This document shows positions 19,020-26,943 of a stretch of 64,000 nt of DNA, in pieces (within the stretch, counting starts at the first letter, position 1; every line of letters begins with the position of its first letter). The translations under genes and the position numbers were made by a program. A model generated the notes under the pieces. That model searched no databases. It was given only the letters and a program-made list of their open reading frames with translations, and was not told the origin of the DNA. This DNA comes from Carboxylicivirga linearis (GTDB lineage Bacteria > Bacteroidota > Bacteroidia > Bacteroidales > Marinilabiliaceae). The DNA lies in contig NZ_JAGUCO010000003.1 of assembly GCF_018271995.1 (NCBI RefSeq), positions 372,001-436,000 of the forward strand, read 5' to 3'.

Positions 19020-19160
19020 TCTTAATTTAAAATAGAAATAACAAACCCGTAACGGGCATGCTACTCAAAAAGGAGACCTTTGGCATTGTTACGAGAGATT
19101 TTTCCTCCCAACAATTCCTGTGTGTAGAGGTGGCTTTCCTTCGGTTAGCTACCTCTTTTT
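19020..19160 (+). ncRNA. Candidate structured small RNA with terminator
   Basis: In the 435-base gap between Hsp20 and the barrel-protein gene, a plus-strand hairpin AGAGGTGGCT/AGCTACCTCT (19126-19156, one G-U pair, loop containing TTCG) is followed by TTTTT, an intrinsic terminator with no gene before it. Upstream lie CCCGTAACGGG (hairpin) and an AGGAG/CTCC pairing. The promoter is not clear; TAATTTAA near 19030 is a poor -7 match, so the 5' end is a guess. No known RNA family recognised. Confidence 0.35.
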
Positions 19161-19167
19161 ATAGGAA

Positions 19168-19206
19168 TAAAAAACGGAGCTCAAAATTCATTGGCTCCGT
19201 TTTTTG
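19168..19206 (-). terminator. Intrinsic terminator of the envelope protein operon
   Basis: AAAACGGAGC pairs with GCTCCGTTTT around a 13-base loop; the minus strand continues in a T-run. It ends the 20483-19222 operon. Confidence 0.88.
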
Positions 19207-19221
19207 TTGTTTAGCTGAAAA

Positions 19222-19815
19222 CTAATAATCCCAACTAAAACCAATATTTATTCCAAGCCAATTTTGTTGTGGTACATTTGAAGATTCAAATGTCATATTA
19301 TAATCAAAACTACATGAGATGCTAGTGCTGTAATTTAAAGGAATAAGTATTCCTGCTTTAGGAGTAACAGCAAAGACCCAACCTTTTTCTTTAGATGAGA
19401 ATAATCCGTTGTCGTTTCTTTGCTCCAGATAGTAAGTGCCGGTTCCTACTCCAATAAAAGGTCTGAATGGGCTATTGTCATCAGTAAAATAATATTTTCC
19501 GGTAAGTTGAATCGGAATTGAGTTGATGTAGCGATATTGTTTGCTGGTAATAGCTCCGTTCTCCAAAGGGTAGGTGTCTCGTGGCATTTCTTCATAAAAA
19601 GTGTTCCATCCAAATTGTAAGCCAACACCAATATTGGGCTGTATTAAGCGTTCGTATTCAAATAAAGCTCCTCTCCAACTTGCTTTGCTGATGAAGTCTT
19701 TGGTATCGCCCATTGGAATTCCGATGCTGTAATGCAGATTTGATTTACTTTGGGCGTTCATTGCTATTGATAGGGCAATAAACGAAAGTGTAAAAAGATA
19801 TTTTAAATTTTTCAT
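19222..19815 (-). CDS. Outer-membrane beta-barrel protein (small, OmpW/OmpX-like size)
   Basis: 197 residues: signal peptide (MKNLKYLFTLSFIALSIAMNAQ), then about eight alternating strands (GVGLQFGWNTFYEE, IPIQLTGKYYF, PFIGVGTGTYYLEQRND) ending WLGINIGFSWDY with a terminal aromatic, the usual mark of an outer-membrane barrel. The specific family is not recognised. The gene lies 26 bases after the DUF4136 lipoprotein and shares its terminator, so they are probably one operon. Confidence 0.78.
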   Translation of the reverse strand: MKNLKYLFTLSFIALSIAMNAQSKSNLHYSIGIPMGDTKDFISKASWRGALFEYERLIQPNIGVGLQFGWNTFYEEMPRDTYPLENGAITSKQYRYINSIPIQLTGKYYFTDDNSPFRPFIGVGTGTYYLEQRNDNGLFSSKEKGWVFAVTPKAGILIPLNYSTSISCSFDYNMTFESSNVPQQNWLGINIGFSWDY

Positions 19816-19841
19816 TGTACAATCTATTTGGTGGGTTAATG

Positions 19842-20483
19842 TTAGTTAAATGGTGCTTGGTTGAATAATTCATCAATACCTCTTTCAATGCGTTCTCCAA
19901 TGTAGTCTGTACTTCCTTGAAGTAAACCATCAATAGCTCCTTCGTAAATTGGAGGAACAATTTCTTTGTCACCATCTTCAGTGCGGTTTTTAAAGTCGCC
20001 CATATGTATTAATACCGAACCGGTTTTAAAATTATAGTAAACCGGGTACCATGGGTAGTATCCCCATCCCCATCCGGGGCCCCATCCGGGATACCATCCG
20101 CCCCACCATCCGCCACCTGGAACCCAGGTTGAGCCGCTGTTGTTCTGTTCTATCATGGTAATAGCCAAAACAATGTCAATTGCATCTTCATCAGAGCCAT
20201 CTACTAAGGTCATGCCTAGGCTTTGCATTTCGCTATTTATCTGACTGATGATTTCTGTATCGTAGGTATTATCGGGATCATCAATATCTTCACCGTCCTT
20301 AATGTGTCTGATTTCGTCAGGCATAGTGTAGGATAGTCCGCTTAAATTACTCCAATTGTAGTCGGGTGAATATTGTGAAATGGAGGTGTCTAATTCGTCA
20401 ACATATTCAGCTCCTCCAGGATAACAAGAAGGTATTATCAGGGCAAGGGCTGCAATTAATACAAATTGAAATTTAGTCTTCAT
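19842..20483 (-). CDS. DUF4136-like lipoprotein
   Basis: 213 residues with a lipoprotein signal (cysteine in IIPSCYPGG). The segment SQYSPDYNWSNLSGLSYTMP and the later MIEQNNSG region match DUF4136 lipoproteins as found across proteobacteria and Bacteroidota; the function is unknown. The middle holds an extremely Gly/Trp/Tyr/Pro-rich loop (residues about 122-148, with WWGGW and GWGWGYYPW), likely flexible and membrane- or surface-facing. It is first gene of an operon with the barrel protein downstream. Confidence 0.75.
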   Translation of the reverse strand: MKTKFQFVLIAALALIIPSCYPGGAEYVDELDTSISQYSPDYNWSNLSGLSYTMPDEIRHIKDGEDIDDPDNTYDTEIISQINSEMQSLGMTLVDGSDEDAIDIVLAITMIEQNNSGSTWVPGGGWWGGWYPGWGPGWGWGYYPWYPVYYNFKTGSVLIHMGDFKNRTEDGDKEIVPPIYEGAIDGLLQGSTDYIGERIERGIDELFNQAPFN

Positions 20484-20587
20484 TTAAGTAAATTTTTAGT
20501 GGTTAAGTTTTAACTTGCGAATTATAATATAGCAAACATAAGAAGGTTTTCTATTTTTATCAATGCTTACATTAACGTAATTAATCT

Positions 20588-21073
20588 ATGAAAAAAATTT
20601 ATTTAACAGTACTTGCTGCTTGGGTGGCTGTTGTGTCATTGAGTGCTCAGGTGAGTGAACAGGAGGCAAATTTGATGAGGTCGATTTTAAAATCGGAAGT
20701 AAAAGTGTTTTTTGCGCAAAATATAAAGCTGAAATCGTCAGAAGCTAATATGTTTTGGGAGATTTATGATTTGTATGAAGAAGAGTTGCTACCCGTTGGG
20801 AATAGACGTGTTGCTATATTGCAAGAGATCGTTAAAGGAAAAGGTAAATTGAGTGAAGATGATGCTGATAGACTTATAAACGAAGCTGAAAAAATTGATA
20901 AGCAAAGAAAAAAGGTGAGATGGAAATATTATAAGATCTTAAAAAAGAAAATGAGTACTAGTATTGCGGTACAGTTTTATCAATTAGATGCATTTATACA
21001 TTCTCAGGTGACGGCAGCTATTAATGAAGGTGGAGCTTTGGTAATTCCTGTCGGTGATAAAAAAGAAGAGTAA
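20588..21073 (+). CDS. Secreted all-helical protein of unknown function
   Basis: 161 residues. The signal peptide is MKKIYLTVLAAWVAVVSLSA; the mature part is almost entirely charged amphipathic helix (LMRSILKSEVKVFFAQNIKL, SSEANMFWEIYDLYEEELLP, AEKIDKQRKKVRWKYYKILKK). This general look recalls the periplasmic CpxP/Spy helical chaperones but no LTxxQ motif is present, so that is only a suggestion. It has a perfect hairpin terminator of its own. Upstream a divergent lipoprotein operon starts 104 bases away. Confidence 0.72.
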   Translation: MKKIYLTVLAAWVAVVSLSAQVSEQEANLMRSILKSEVKVFFAQNIKLKSSEANMFWEIYDLYEEELLPVGNRRVAILQEIVKGKGKLSEDDADRLINEAEKIDKQRKKVRWKYYKILKKKMSTSIAVQFYQLDAFIHSQVTAAINEGGALVIPVGDKKEE

Positions 21074-21097
21074 GAAAAAAAGTAAGGTAAAAATATA

Positions 21098-21130
21098 ATG
21101 GGTAGCTTCAAATGGCTACCCATTTTTTTT
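21098..21130 (+). terminator. Intrinsic terminator
   Basis: ATGGGTAGC (21098-21106) pairs perfectly with GCTACCCAT (21115-21123), followed by seven or more T. It ends the secreted helical protein gene. Confidence 0.92.
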
Positions 21131-21677
21131 ACATCCATAATAGAAATAATAGTGGGATAACAATACCGGCAATTAAATACCATTTGCCTCTTCCTTTAAT
21201 TCCTTTGGTGCCTTTTACCAGAAAAAGTCCCGAGAGTGCAAAGAATACTAGAGTAAAAGCAAAAATATCACTGATCCATGTCCAGTATTTTACCTTGTTG
21301 TAATGCAGTTTATTAAAAAAATAAATGATGGGTTTTTTAGAATATAGTTGATAGTCGATTGTGCCGGAATGGACTTCGTATATACCTACCCCTCCGTCAA
21401 GCATCAACCGATAATGGTCCTCATTAATTCTGAGGACTTTTTTTGCTTTTGGGTTATTTTCTAATTGATTCCATTCGGATAGCAATTCTTTTTGAGTTAA
21501 GTCTTTTTTTATTGTAATACTCTTATCTTCTTTCTTGAAAGCTGGATCGGCTCCGTTAATGTGGTTTAGAATATAACCTGAAACTCCATATATGATGGAA
21601 AGGCCAACCATTAAATAACCTAAGTCCCGATGCAGAATTCGTAACCATTTTCTAATCTCTTTATTCGACCACTTCAT
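21129..21677 (-). CDS. PepSY-associated TM helix family membrane protein
   Basis: 182 residues. The family start RKWLRILHRDLGYLMVGLSIIYGVSGYIL is a first membrane helix with conserved histidine. A periplasmic PepSY-like stretch follows (KKVLRINEDHYRLMLDGGVGIYEVHSGTI). Two more helices are KLHYNKVKYWTWISDIFAFTLVFFALSGLFLV and WYLIAGIVIPLLFLLWM. Family members often accompany iron or siderophore uptake and electron transfer, but no such genes are next to it here. The upstream lipoprotein gene overlaps it by 17 bases, so the two form an operon. Confidence 0.82.
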   Translation of the reverse strand: MKWSNKEIRKWLRILHRDLGYLMVGLSIIYGVSGYILNHINGADPAFKKEDKSITIKKDLTQKELLSEWNQLENNPKAKKVLRINEDHYRLMLDGGVGIYEVHSGTIDYQLYSKKPIIYFFNKLHYNKVKYWTWISDIFAFTLVFFALSGLFLVKGTKGIKGRGKWYLIAGIVIPLLFLLWM

Positions 21678-22170
21678 AATTCATTCCTTCAACATAATAA
21701 ATCGAGTAGTGGTCTTTGTTGTGGTTTTTCATCCAGGTGCGCATATCTTTAATATTGTTCATTTCTGTGGCGCATGATTCAGCTGATCCGTCTTCTTCGG
21801 CTTTGTCTTTAAGTTCGTCTTCCCATTGATCGATATATTCTTTGGTTAAACGTCTTTCTTTTAATGTTCCGGAAACAACAAGTGTACTGCCAATTAAATT
21901 TTGATCAAATCCCGTAATTTCACCACCTGCTTCGACTCTTACAGTGAAATCTTCATTATCACCAACTAAAAAGGCTCTTTTGCCTGAGTGTTTGCACGTG
22001 TGTGTGACATGCCCCTTAATTGTTATCAGGCTGTCAATATTATCATCAGCCTTCTCGATTAGATGATCAACCAGTATAATTTCTTGCTGTTGGTTTGACT
22101 GTTTTGGAGTTGAGGTGCAGGAATTAAATATGGCTAGAGATATGGCCACGATAAATGTCAAATTTTTCAT
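21661..22170 (-). CDS. OB-fold-like lipoprotein
   Basis: 169 residues from the ATG at 22170, which yields a lipoprotein signal peptide (MKNLTFIVAISLAIFNSCTS). An earlier ATG at 22209 would bury that signal. The mature part (LVDHLIEKADDNIDSLITIKGHVTHTC, AFLVGDNEDFTVRVEAGGEI, NLIGSTLVVSGTLKERRLT) reads as a five-stranded OB-fold such as those of bacterial tRNA-anti-like or heme-handling proteins. It contains HTCKHSGKR and a C-terminal helix. The role is unknown. It overlaps the PepSY-type membrane gene by 17 bases, so translation is coupled and the two proteins likely work together. Confidence 0.72.
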   Translation of the reverse strand: MKNLTFIVAISLAIFNSCTSTPKQSNQQQEIILVDHLIEKADDNIDSLITIKGHVTHTCKHSGKRAFLVGDNEDFTVRVEAGGEITGFDQNLIGSTLVVSGTLKERRLTKEYIDQWEDELKDKAEEDGSAESCATEMNNIKDMRTWMKNHNKDHYSIYYVEGMNYEVVE

Positions 22171-22310
22171 AGTATTTAGTTTATCAAATGTCTGTAGGCT
22201 AAAATACAAAAAGCAATTTGCTTAATATTTGTGTTTTATGCGATTGTTTTTGCTTTTGGGTTAATTTTAACAAGTGCTTAACGTTTTTATTATTGGTACG
22301 TTACTTGTAG

Positions 22311-22343
22311 TTGAATGAAACGTTTTAAAATGCTTTATATTTG
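22311..22343 (+). promoter_or_regulatory. Promoter of the DsbD N-domain protein
   Basis: TTG at 22311-22313, 22 bases, then TATATTTG at 22336-22343. The ATG follows 37 bases later. Confidence 0.6.
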
Positions 22344-22380
22344 TGTTGAACTATGCTCGATTAATAAATAATTAATAGTT

Positions 22381-22836
22381 ATGAAGAAGAATGTTTTTGC
22401 AATTGTAGTTTTACTTGCTGTATCTCTTGTGTCAATTAAAGCTCAAATGAAAGAGCCGGTAAAATGGAAATTTGAATTAAAAGAAGTAAATCAATATGAA
22501 GTGCAAGTGATTGCATATGCAACTGTAGAGGAGGGATGGAAGTTGTATGGATTAAATGTGCCTGAAGGAGGTCCTGTTTCAACAGAAATAACTTTTGAGA
22601 AAGGAGATGGTTATCGACCATTGAAAAGTGCTACAGAGGTTCAGAAACCAACGGTGAAGCATGATGATGTTTTTAATATGGAAGTGCCATTTTTTAAAAA
22701 GAAAGCTGTTTTTAGTCAGAATGTTCGGGTGACTCAGAAGCCTTCAACAATAAAAGGGTATGTTACGTTTATGTGTTGTGATGATGAAACGTGTTTGCCG
22801 CCTACGGATGTGGAGTTTGAGTTTAAAGTTGATTAA
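22381..22836 (+). CDS. Stand-alone DsbD N-terminal-domain protein, secreted
   Basis: 151 residues with signal peptide (MKKNVFAIVVLLAVSLVSIKAQ). The body is an immunoglobulin-like fold of the DsbD alpha domain: PVKWKFELKEVNQYEVQVIAY near the front and, at the end, GYVTFMCCDDETCLPPTDVEF, in which the Cys pair (CC...C before LPP) matches the redox-active part of nDsbD. Full DsbD has a membrane domain and a thioredoxin domain after this; both are missing here. It may be a periplasmic reductant carrier served by a separate CcdA/DsbD protein. It has its own promoter and terminator. Confidence 0.85.
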   Translation: MKKNVFAIVVLLAVSLVSIKAQMKEPVKWKFELKEVNQYEVQVIAYATVEEGWKLYGLNVPEGGPVSTEITFEKGDGYRPLKSATEVQKPTVKHDDVFNMEVPFFKKKAVFSQNVRVTQKPSTIKGYVTFMCCDDETCLPPTDVEFEFKVD

Positions 22837-22848
22837 AATATCAAAAGA

Positions 22849-22885
22849 AAACCCCGGCCAATCAATTAGTCGGGGTTTCTCTTAA
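22849..22885 (+). terminator. Intrinsic terminator
   Basis: AAACCCCG (22849-22856) pairs with CGGGGTTT (22871-22878), extended by two inner pairs. The following T-run is interrupted, so strength is moderate. Confidence 0.68.
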
Positions 22886-22926
22886 AATGAATTAAGAGAG
22901 AATATAATTTTATTTAATATATAAAT

Positions 22927-23712
22927 ATGGTAAAGTTAATAGCTACAGATATGGATGGAACACTTTTAAATTCCGATAAGAAATTACCGGAAGGATTTGA
23001 AGGTGTGTATGAACAGTTGAATAAGCAAGGGATTAAATTTGTAGTTGCCAGTGGAAGGCAGTTTTATACTTTAGAGGAGGAGTTCGCGCATTTTAATCAC
23101 GAAATGAGTTTTATTGCTGAGAATGGTGGTTTTATTAAAATGGGAGAAGATGTTCATTTGTTAAAGCCTATGAAAACAGCTAATGTTGAGAAATTAATTA
23201 AATACATAAGGTCGATTGAAGGCGCTGAGATTGTACTTTGTGGTAAAGAAGGGGCGTATGTTGAGTCAGATGATGAAAAATTCCTGAGAGAGGCGCGTCT
23301 GTATTATCACAGGTGTAAAAGGGTGGATGATTTGTTGAATGTGGAAGATGATATTCTGAAGCTGGCGGTAAATGATTTTATAAATCTTGAATCAACAACC
23401 CTGGAAGCGGTTCAGTGTTTTGCTGATGAATTTCATATTAGTACATCAAGTTCGATATGGTTAGATATTATGCCTAAAGGTGTGAATAAAGGAGAGGCGA
23501 TTAAATTTTTGCAAAATCGATTGAATATTTCTGAGTCGGAAACGATGGTTTTTGGTGATTATTTAAATGATTATGAAATGATAGAAGCTGCCGGTTATAG
23601 CTATGCGATGGGTAATGCGCATGATAAAATTAAAAAAATAGCAAAATATGAAACGGCAACAAATGATGAGAATGGGGTGCTAATAGTGTTGGAGGACTTG
23701 CTGAATAAATAG
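22927..23712 (+). CDS. Cof-type HAD-IIB phosphatase
   Basis: 261 residues. Motif I is ATDMDGTLLNSDKKLP (nucleophile and acid/base Asp), motif II FVVASGRQF, motif III K in DIMPKGVNKGEAI, motif IV MVFGDYLNDYEMIEAAGYSYAMGNA. The cap insertion between motifs II and III identifies subclass IIB (Cof type). Such enzymes remove phosphate from sugar phosphates, flavin or pyridoxal phosphates; the substrate cannot be told. It is followed by a strong terminator and then the long intergenic region that contains the repeated leader cassettes. Confidence 0.93.
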   Translation: MVKLIATDMDGTLLNSDKKLPEGFEGVYEQLNKQGIKFVVASGRQFYTLEEEFAHFNHEMSFIAENGGFIKMGEDVHLLKPMKTANVEKLIKYIRSIEGAEIVLCGKEGAYVESDDEKFLREARLYYHRCKRVDDLLNVEDDILKLAVNDFINLESTTLEAVQCFADEFHISTSSSIWLDIMPKGVNKGEAIKFLQNRLNISESETMVFGDYLNDYEMIEAAGYSYAMGNAHDKIKKIAKYETATNDENGVLIVLEDLLNK

Positions 23713-23738
23713 GATAAGGAGAATCTAAAATTTATGGG

Positions 23739-23764
23739 AGGTAGCTGTGCTGCCTTTTTTTTTT
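23739..23764 (+). terminator. Intrinsic terminator of the HAD gene
   Basis: AGGTAGC (23739-23745) pairs with GCTGCCT (23749-23755, one wobble) and is followed by about ten T. Confidence 0.85.
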
Positions 23765-23788
23765 GTGCCAATTTTTAGGCAAAAAAAG

Positions 23789-23858
23789 AGGACAGATACG
23801 TTTACCTGTCCTTACCCTTAAATCAGCTAACTAAATCCAAGTTATATGAAAAAATCCA
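23789..23858 (+). repeat. Leader cassette repeat, copy 1 (70 nt)
   Basis: 68 of 70 bases equal copy 2 at 23962-24031. Each copy has a hairpin of GGACAG/CTGTCC type near its start, then a C/T-rich stretch, AATCAGCTAACTAAATCC, and an ATG followed by AAAAAATCC. In copy 1 the ATG (23846) opens a 12-codon frame ending TTTTTTTGA, whose peptide MKKSNAILVGFF looks like the start of a signal peptide. The block looks like the 5' leader and start of a gene that is no longer there. Confidence 0.8.
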
Positions 23859-23961
23859 ATGCAATTTTAGTGGGATTTTTTTGAAGCCATGTTATGTGTG
23901 TGTTAACAACCGGCTAACTTATTGTAAAGCTTAATTTGTTATTTCTGATTTTAAAAAAAGC

Positions 23962-24031
23962 AGGACAGATACGTTTATCTGTCCTTACCCTTAAATCAGC
24001 TAACTAAATCCAAGTTTTATGAAAAAATCCA
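23962..24031 (+). repeat. Leader cassette repeat, copy 2 (70 nt)
   Basis: Direct repeat of 23789-23858, differing at two positions only. The hairpin GGACAGATA/TATCTGTCC is perfect here. The ATG at 24019 opens a 35-codon frame (starting MKKSITKMGVIL) that ends at 24126. Sequence after the cassette differs completely from that after copy 1, so the similarity is confined to the leader and first codons. Confidence 0.8.
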
Positions 24032-24561
24032 TTACAAAGATGGGGGTTATTTTAAACTGTGCAAATAAAAAAGTGTTAAAAAATACAAAAACAGTAAAAA
24101 ATACAGGGGTGTTGAAACGGAAATAGCAATAATAGAAAAATGCACCCTAAAAAATAGGGGGTATAAATAAAAAGTAACATTTACGGTATTATTGAGACAG
24201 AAATTTAGGGCTTTGTTACAGATTAAGTAAAAAATACCTGTTGAAATTGATATTTCACGATTTAGAGCTGATAATGATGGTTCCAATAATTTTATAGGAT
24301 TGTAATTTGATTCCTTATGATACAAGTGCATTATTTCTTTTCTTAATAAATTTGAGTTTTACCCTTGTATATATTGTGGTTATGTACTCTACTTTTTAAG
24401 AATTGATTTAATTATGAAAGTCATGTGTCGATACGTCTTTTATGGTTTTCTAATTGACACTAAATGCATTTTTTGTTGTTAATATCTATTTAATAACTAT
24501 TTTTTGAGTTGGTAGACATTTAAAATCACTATTCATTTCTTTGTATTCGTATTGGGTTCTT
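24032..24561. other. AT-rich intergenic region, no gene seen
   Basis: About 530 bases between the second leader cassette and the cobalamin riboswitch. A 94-codon minus-strand frame at 24047-24331 has low-complexity, phenylalanine- and leucine-rich content typical of AT-rich non-coding DNA. No convincing promoter, RNA or terminator was found. Confidence 0.5.
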
Positions 24562-24565
24562 AACA

Positions 24566-24722
24566 GATTAAAAGGGAATCTTGTGAAATTCAAGAACTAT
24601 CCCCGTAGCTGTAATCCTGTCTCGCTTTTGCGGGATGTATTTTTTCAACAAAAGCCACTGACTGCTGCCAGGCGGTTGGGAAGGGGTTGAAAAATCAGGA
24701 AAGTCAGAAGACCTGCCAAATA
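24566..24722 (+). promoter_or_regulatory. Cobalamin (B12) riboswitch before nrdDG
   Basis: The conserved order is present: AAAAGGGAATCTTGTGAAAT, then CCCCGTAGCTGTAATCC, then GCCACTG, GGTTGGGAAGGGG, and the B12 box region GTCAGAAGACCTGCC. The riboswitch ends about 130 bases before the start of the anaerobic ribonucleotide reductase gene. These RNAs bind adenosylcobalamin or related corrinoids and normally reduce expression. No separate terminator hairpin is obvious after it, so control may act on translation. Confidence 0.9.
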
Positions 24723-24852
24723 CAAAAAAAAACCAGGCTTTCGGGTGAAAAGCAATAGGTGTAGCAATCGAATTTTCGTATCCCTTTGTTTGCACTTTAC
24801 TTGCGCGTGTTTTCTCGCTTAGCCTTATTATTTATTTTCAAACCAATAAGCT

Positions 24853-26943
24853 ATGGAAACATACATTATTAAACGAGATGGGAAAAAAGAGGCTTTTTCG
24901 ATCGAAAAAGTAAAAAGCGCTTTGCGCAAGGCTTTTTTGTCGGTGGGTAGTTTTGCAACCGACGAGGTGATTACTAATATTTTATGCAGGGTAAATATAA
25001 CCAACGATATTACTGTTGAAGGTATTCAAAATCAGGTGGAAGTGGCGCTGATGGCCGAGCGTTATTATTCGGTGGCCAAGGCTTATATGTTGTATCGTCA
25101 ACAGCATTTAGAAGATCGAGAAGTGCTTGATAAGCTGGAATTTTTAATGGATTATTGCAATGCGCAAAACGCAGCTACGGGTAGTAAATACGATGCCAAT
25201 GCCAATGTCGAAAGTAAAAACATTACCACTTTAATTGGCGAGTTGCCTAAATCGAACTTCATACGCTTGAATCGTCGTATGCTTACCGATCGTATTAAAG
25301 AGATGTATGGCAAAGAATTATCGGATCGATACGTTGATTTACTGAATCAACACTATATCTATAAAAACGACGAAACCAGCCTGGCTAACTATTGTGCTAG
25401 TATCACTATGTATCCATGGTTAATTGGTGGTACCTCGTCGATAGGTGGTAACTCAAAGGCGCCTACCAATCTAAAATCGTTTTGTGGTGGATTTATAAAC
25501 ATGGTTTTTATGGTTTCGAGCATGTTGAGCGGCGCCTGTGCTACACCCGAATTCCTGATGTACATGAATTACTTTGTTGGTTTAGAGTATGGCGACGATT
25601 ATTACTTACATGCCGATAAAGTGGTTGATTTATCGGCCAAACAACGTACCATTGATAAAATCATAACCGATTGCTTCGAGCAGATTGTTTATTCTATCAA
25701 CCAACCAACCGGAGCCCGCAATTTTCAGGCTGTTTTCTGGAATATTTCGTATTACGATAAGTATTACTTCGATAGTCTTTTCGAGCATTTTATCTTTCCG
25801 AATGGAAGCAAACCGCATTGGAATTCGTTAAGTTGGTTGCAAAAGCGTTTTATGAAATGGTTCAATGCCGAACGTACTAAAAATGTGTTGACTTTTCCGG
25901 TCGAAACCATGGCTTTGTTAAGCGATAATGGTGATGTGAAAGATACCGAATACGGCGATTTTACAGCTGAAATGTACGCCGAAGGGCATTCGTTTTTTAC
26001 CTATATGAGCGACAATGCCGACTCGCTGAGTAGTTGCTGTCGCCTACGTAACGAAATTACTGATAACGGATTTAGTTATACCTTGGGTGCCGGAGGCGTT
26101 TCAACCGGATCGAAGAGTGTGCTAACCATCAACCTAAATAGATGTATTCAGGATGCTTCGCGACAAAATACGCATTACCTGTTCTTTCTCGAAGAGGTGG
26201 TTGATCTGGTTCATAAAGTGCAAAAGTCGTATAACGAAAACCTGAAGTATATGCTCGAAAAAGGGATGTTACCTTTGTTCGATGCCGGATATATCAATAT
26301 GGATCGTCAGTATCTTACCATTGGAGTAAATGGTTTGGTCGAAGCTGCTGAATTCTTAGGTATCGAAATTAGTGATAATGATAAGTATACTGAGTTTGTG
26401 CAAACTGTTTTGGGGCTGATTGAGTCGTACAATAAAAAATACCGCACCAAAGATGTAATGTTTAATTGTGAGATGATTCCTGCCGAAAATGTGGGTGTGA
26501 AGCATGCTAAATGGGACAAAGAAGACGGCTATGTGGTGAAGCGCGATTGTTATAATAGCTACTTCTATGTGGTGGAAGATGAAAATACCAATGTGATAGA
26601 TAAATTCCGTTTGCATGGTAAAAAGTACATCGAGCATTTAACCGGTGGATCGGCCTTGCATATGAATTTAGATGAGCACTTAAGTAAGGATCAGTACAAG
26701 CAATTGTTACGCATTGCCATACAAGAAGGGTGTAACTATTTTACTTTTAATATCCCTAATACTATATGTAACGATTGTGGTCATATCGATAAAAACAACC
26801 TGGGCGAATGTCCTAAATGTAAAAGTCATAATCTCGATTATCTGACCCGTATAATTGGTTATATGAAACGTGTAAGTAATTTTTCGCAAGCCCGTCAAGT
26901 GGAAGAAACGCAACGACATTATGCTAAAGTATCACAGTTATAA
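24853..26943 (+). CDS. nrdD: Anaerobic (class III) ribonucleoside-triphosphate reductase
   Basis: 696-residue glycyl-radical enzyme reducing ribonucleotides to deoxyribonucleotides without oxygen. Residues 1-90 are an ATP-cone (YIIKRDGKKEAFSIEKVKSAL). The C-terminal zinc site (ICNDCGH, ECPKCKSHN) precedes the glycyl-radical loop TRIIGYMKRVSNF, with the radical glycine at residue 669. Active-site cysteines are plausible in SFCGGF and SSCCRLRNE. A cobalamin riboswitch lies directly upstream. The activase gene overlaps its end by 23 bases. Base composition is visibly richer in GC (for example GCCGATTTACCGAT-like codons) than the neighbouring envelope genes. Confidence 0.96.
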   Translation: METYIIKRDGKKEAFSIEKVKSALRKAFLSVGSFATDEVITNILCRVNITNDITVEGIQNQVEVALMAERYYSVAKAYMLYRQQHLEDREVLDKLEFLMDYCNAQNAATGSKYDANANVESKNITTLIGELPKSNFIRLNRRMLTDRIKEMYGKELSDRYVDLLNQHYIYKNDETSLANYCASITMYPWLIGGTSSIGGNSKAPTNLKSFCGGFINMVFMVSSMLSGACATPEFLMYMNYFVGLEYGDDYYLHADKVVDLSAKQRTIDKIITDCFEQIVYSINQPTGARNFQAVFWNISYYDKYYFDSLFEHFIFPNGSKPHWNSLSWLQKRFMKWFNAERTKNVLTFPVETMALLSDNGDVKDTEYGDFTAEMYAEGHSFFTYMSDNADSLSSCCRLRNEITDNGFSYTLGAGGVSTGSKSVLTINLNRCIQDASRQNTHYLFFLEEVVDLVHKVQKSYNENLKYMLEKGMLPLFDAGYINMDRQYLTIGVNGLVEAAEFLGIEISDNDKYTEFVQTVLGLIESYNKKYRTKDVMFNCEMIPAENVGVKHAKWDKEDGYVVKRDCYNSYFYVVEDENTNVIDKFRLHGKKYIEHLTGGSALHMNLDEHLSKDQYKQLLRIAIQEGCNYFTFNIPNTICNDCGHIDKNNLGECPKCKSHNLDYLTRIIGYMKRVSNFSQARQVEETQRHYAKVSQL

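Noticed and set aside
23789-24031. Two-copy repeat considered as CRISPR-like or attachment site
   Set aside because: Only two copies with a 103-base spacer and no phage or cas genes; the coding-start feature fits a gene leader better.
24047-24331. 94-codon minus-strand frame in AT-rich spacer
   Set aside because: Low-complexity Phe/Leu composition, no start signals, no family; chance in AT-rich DNA.
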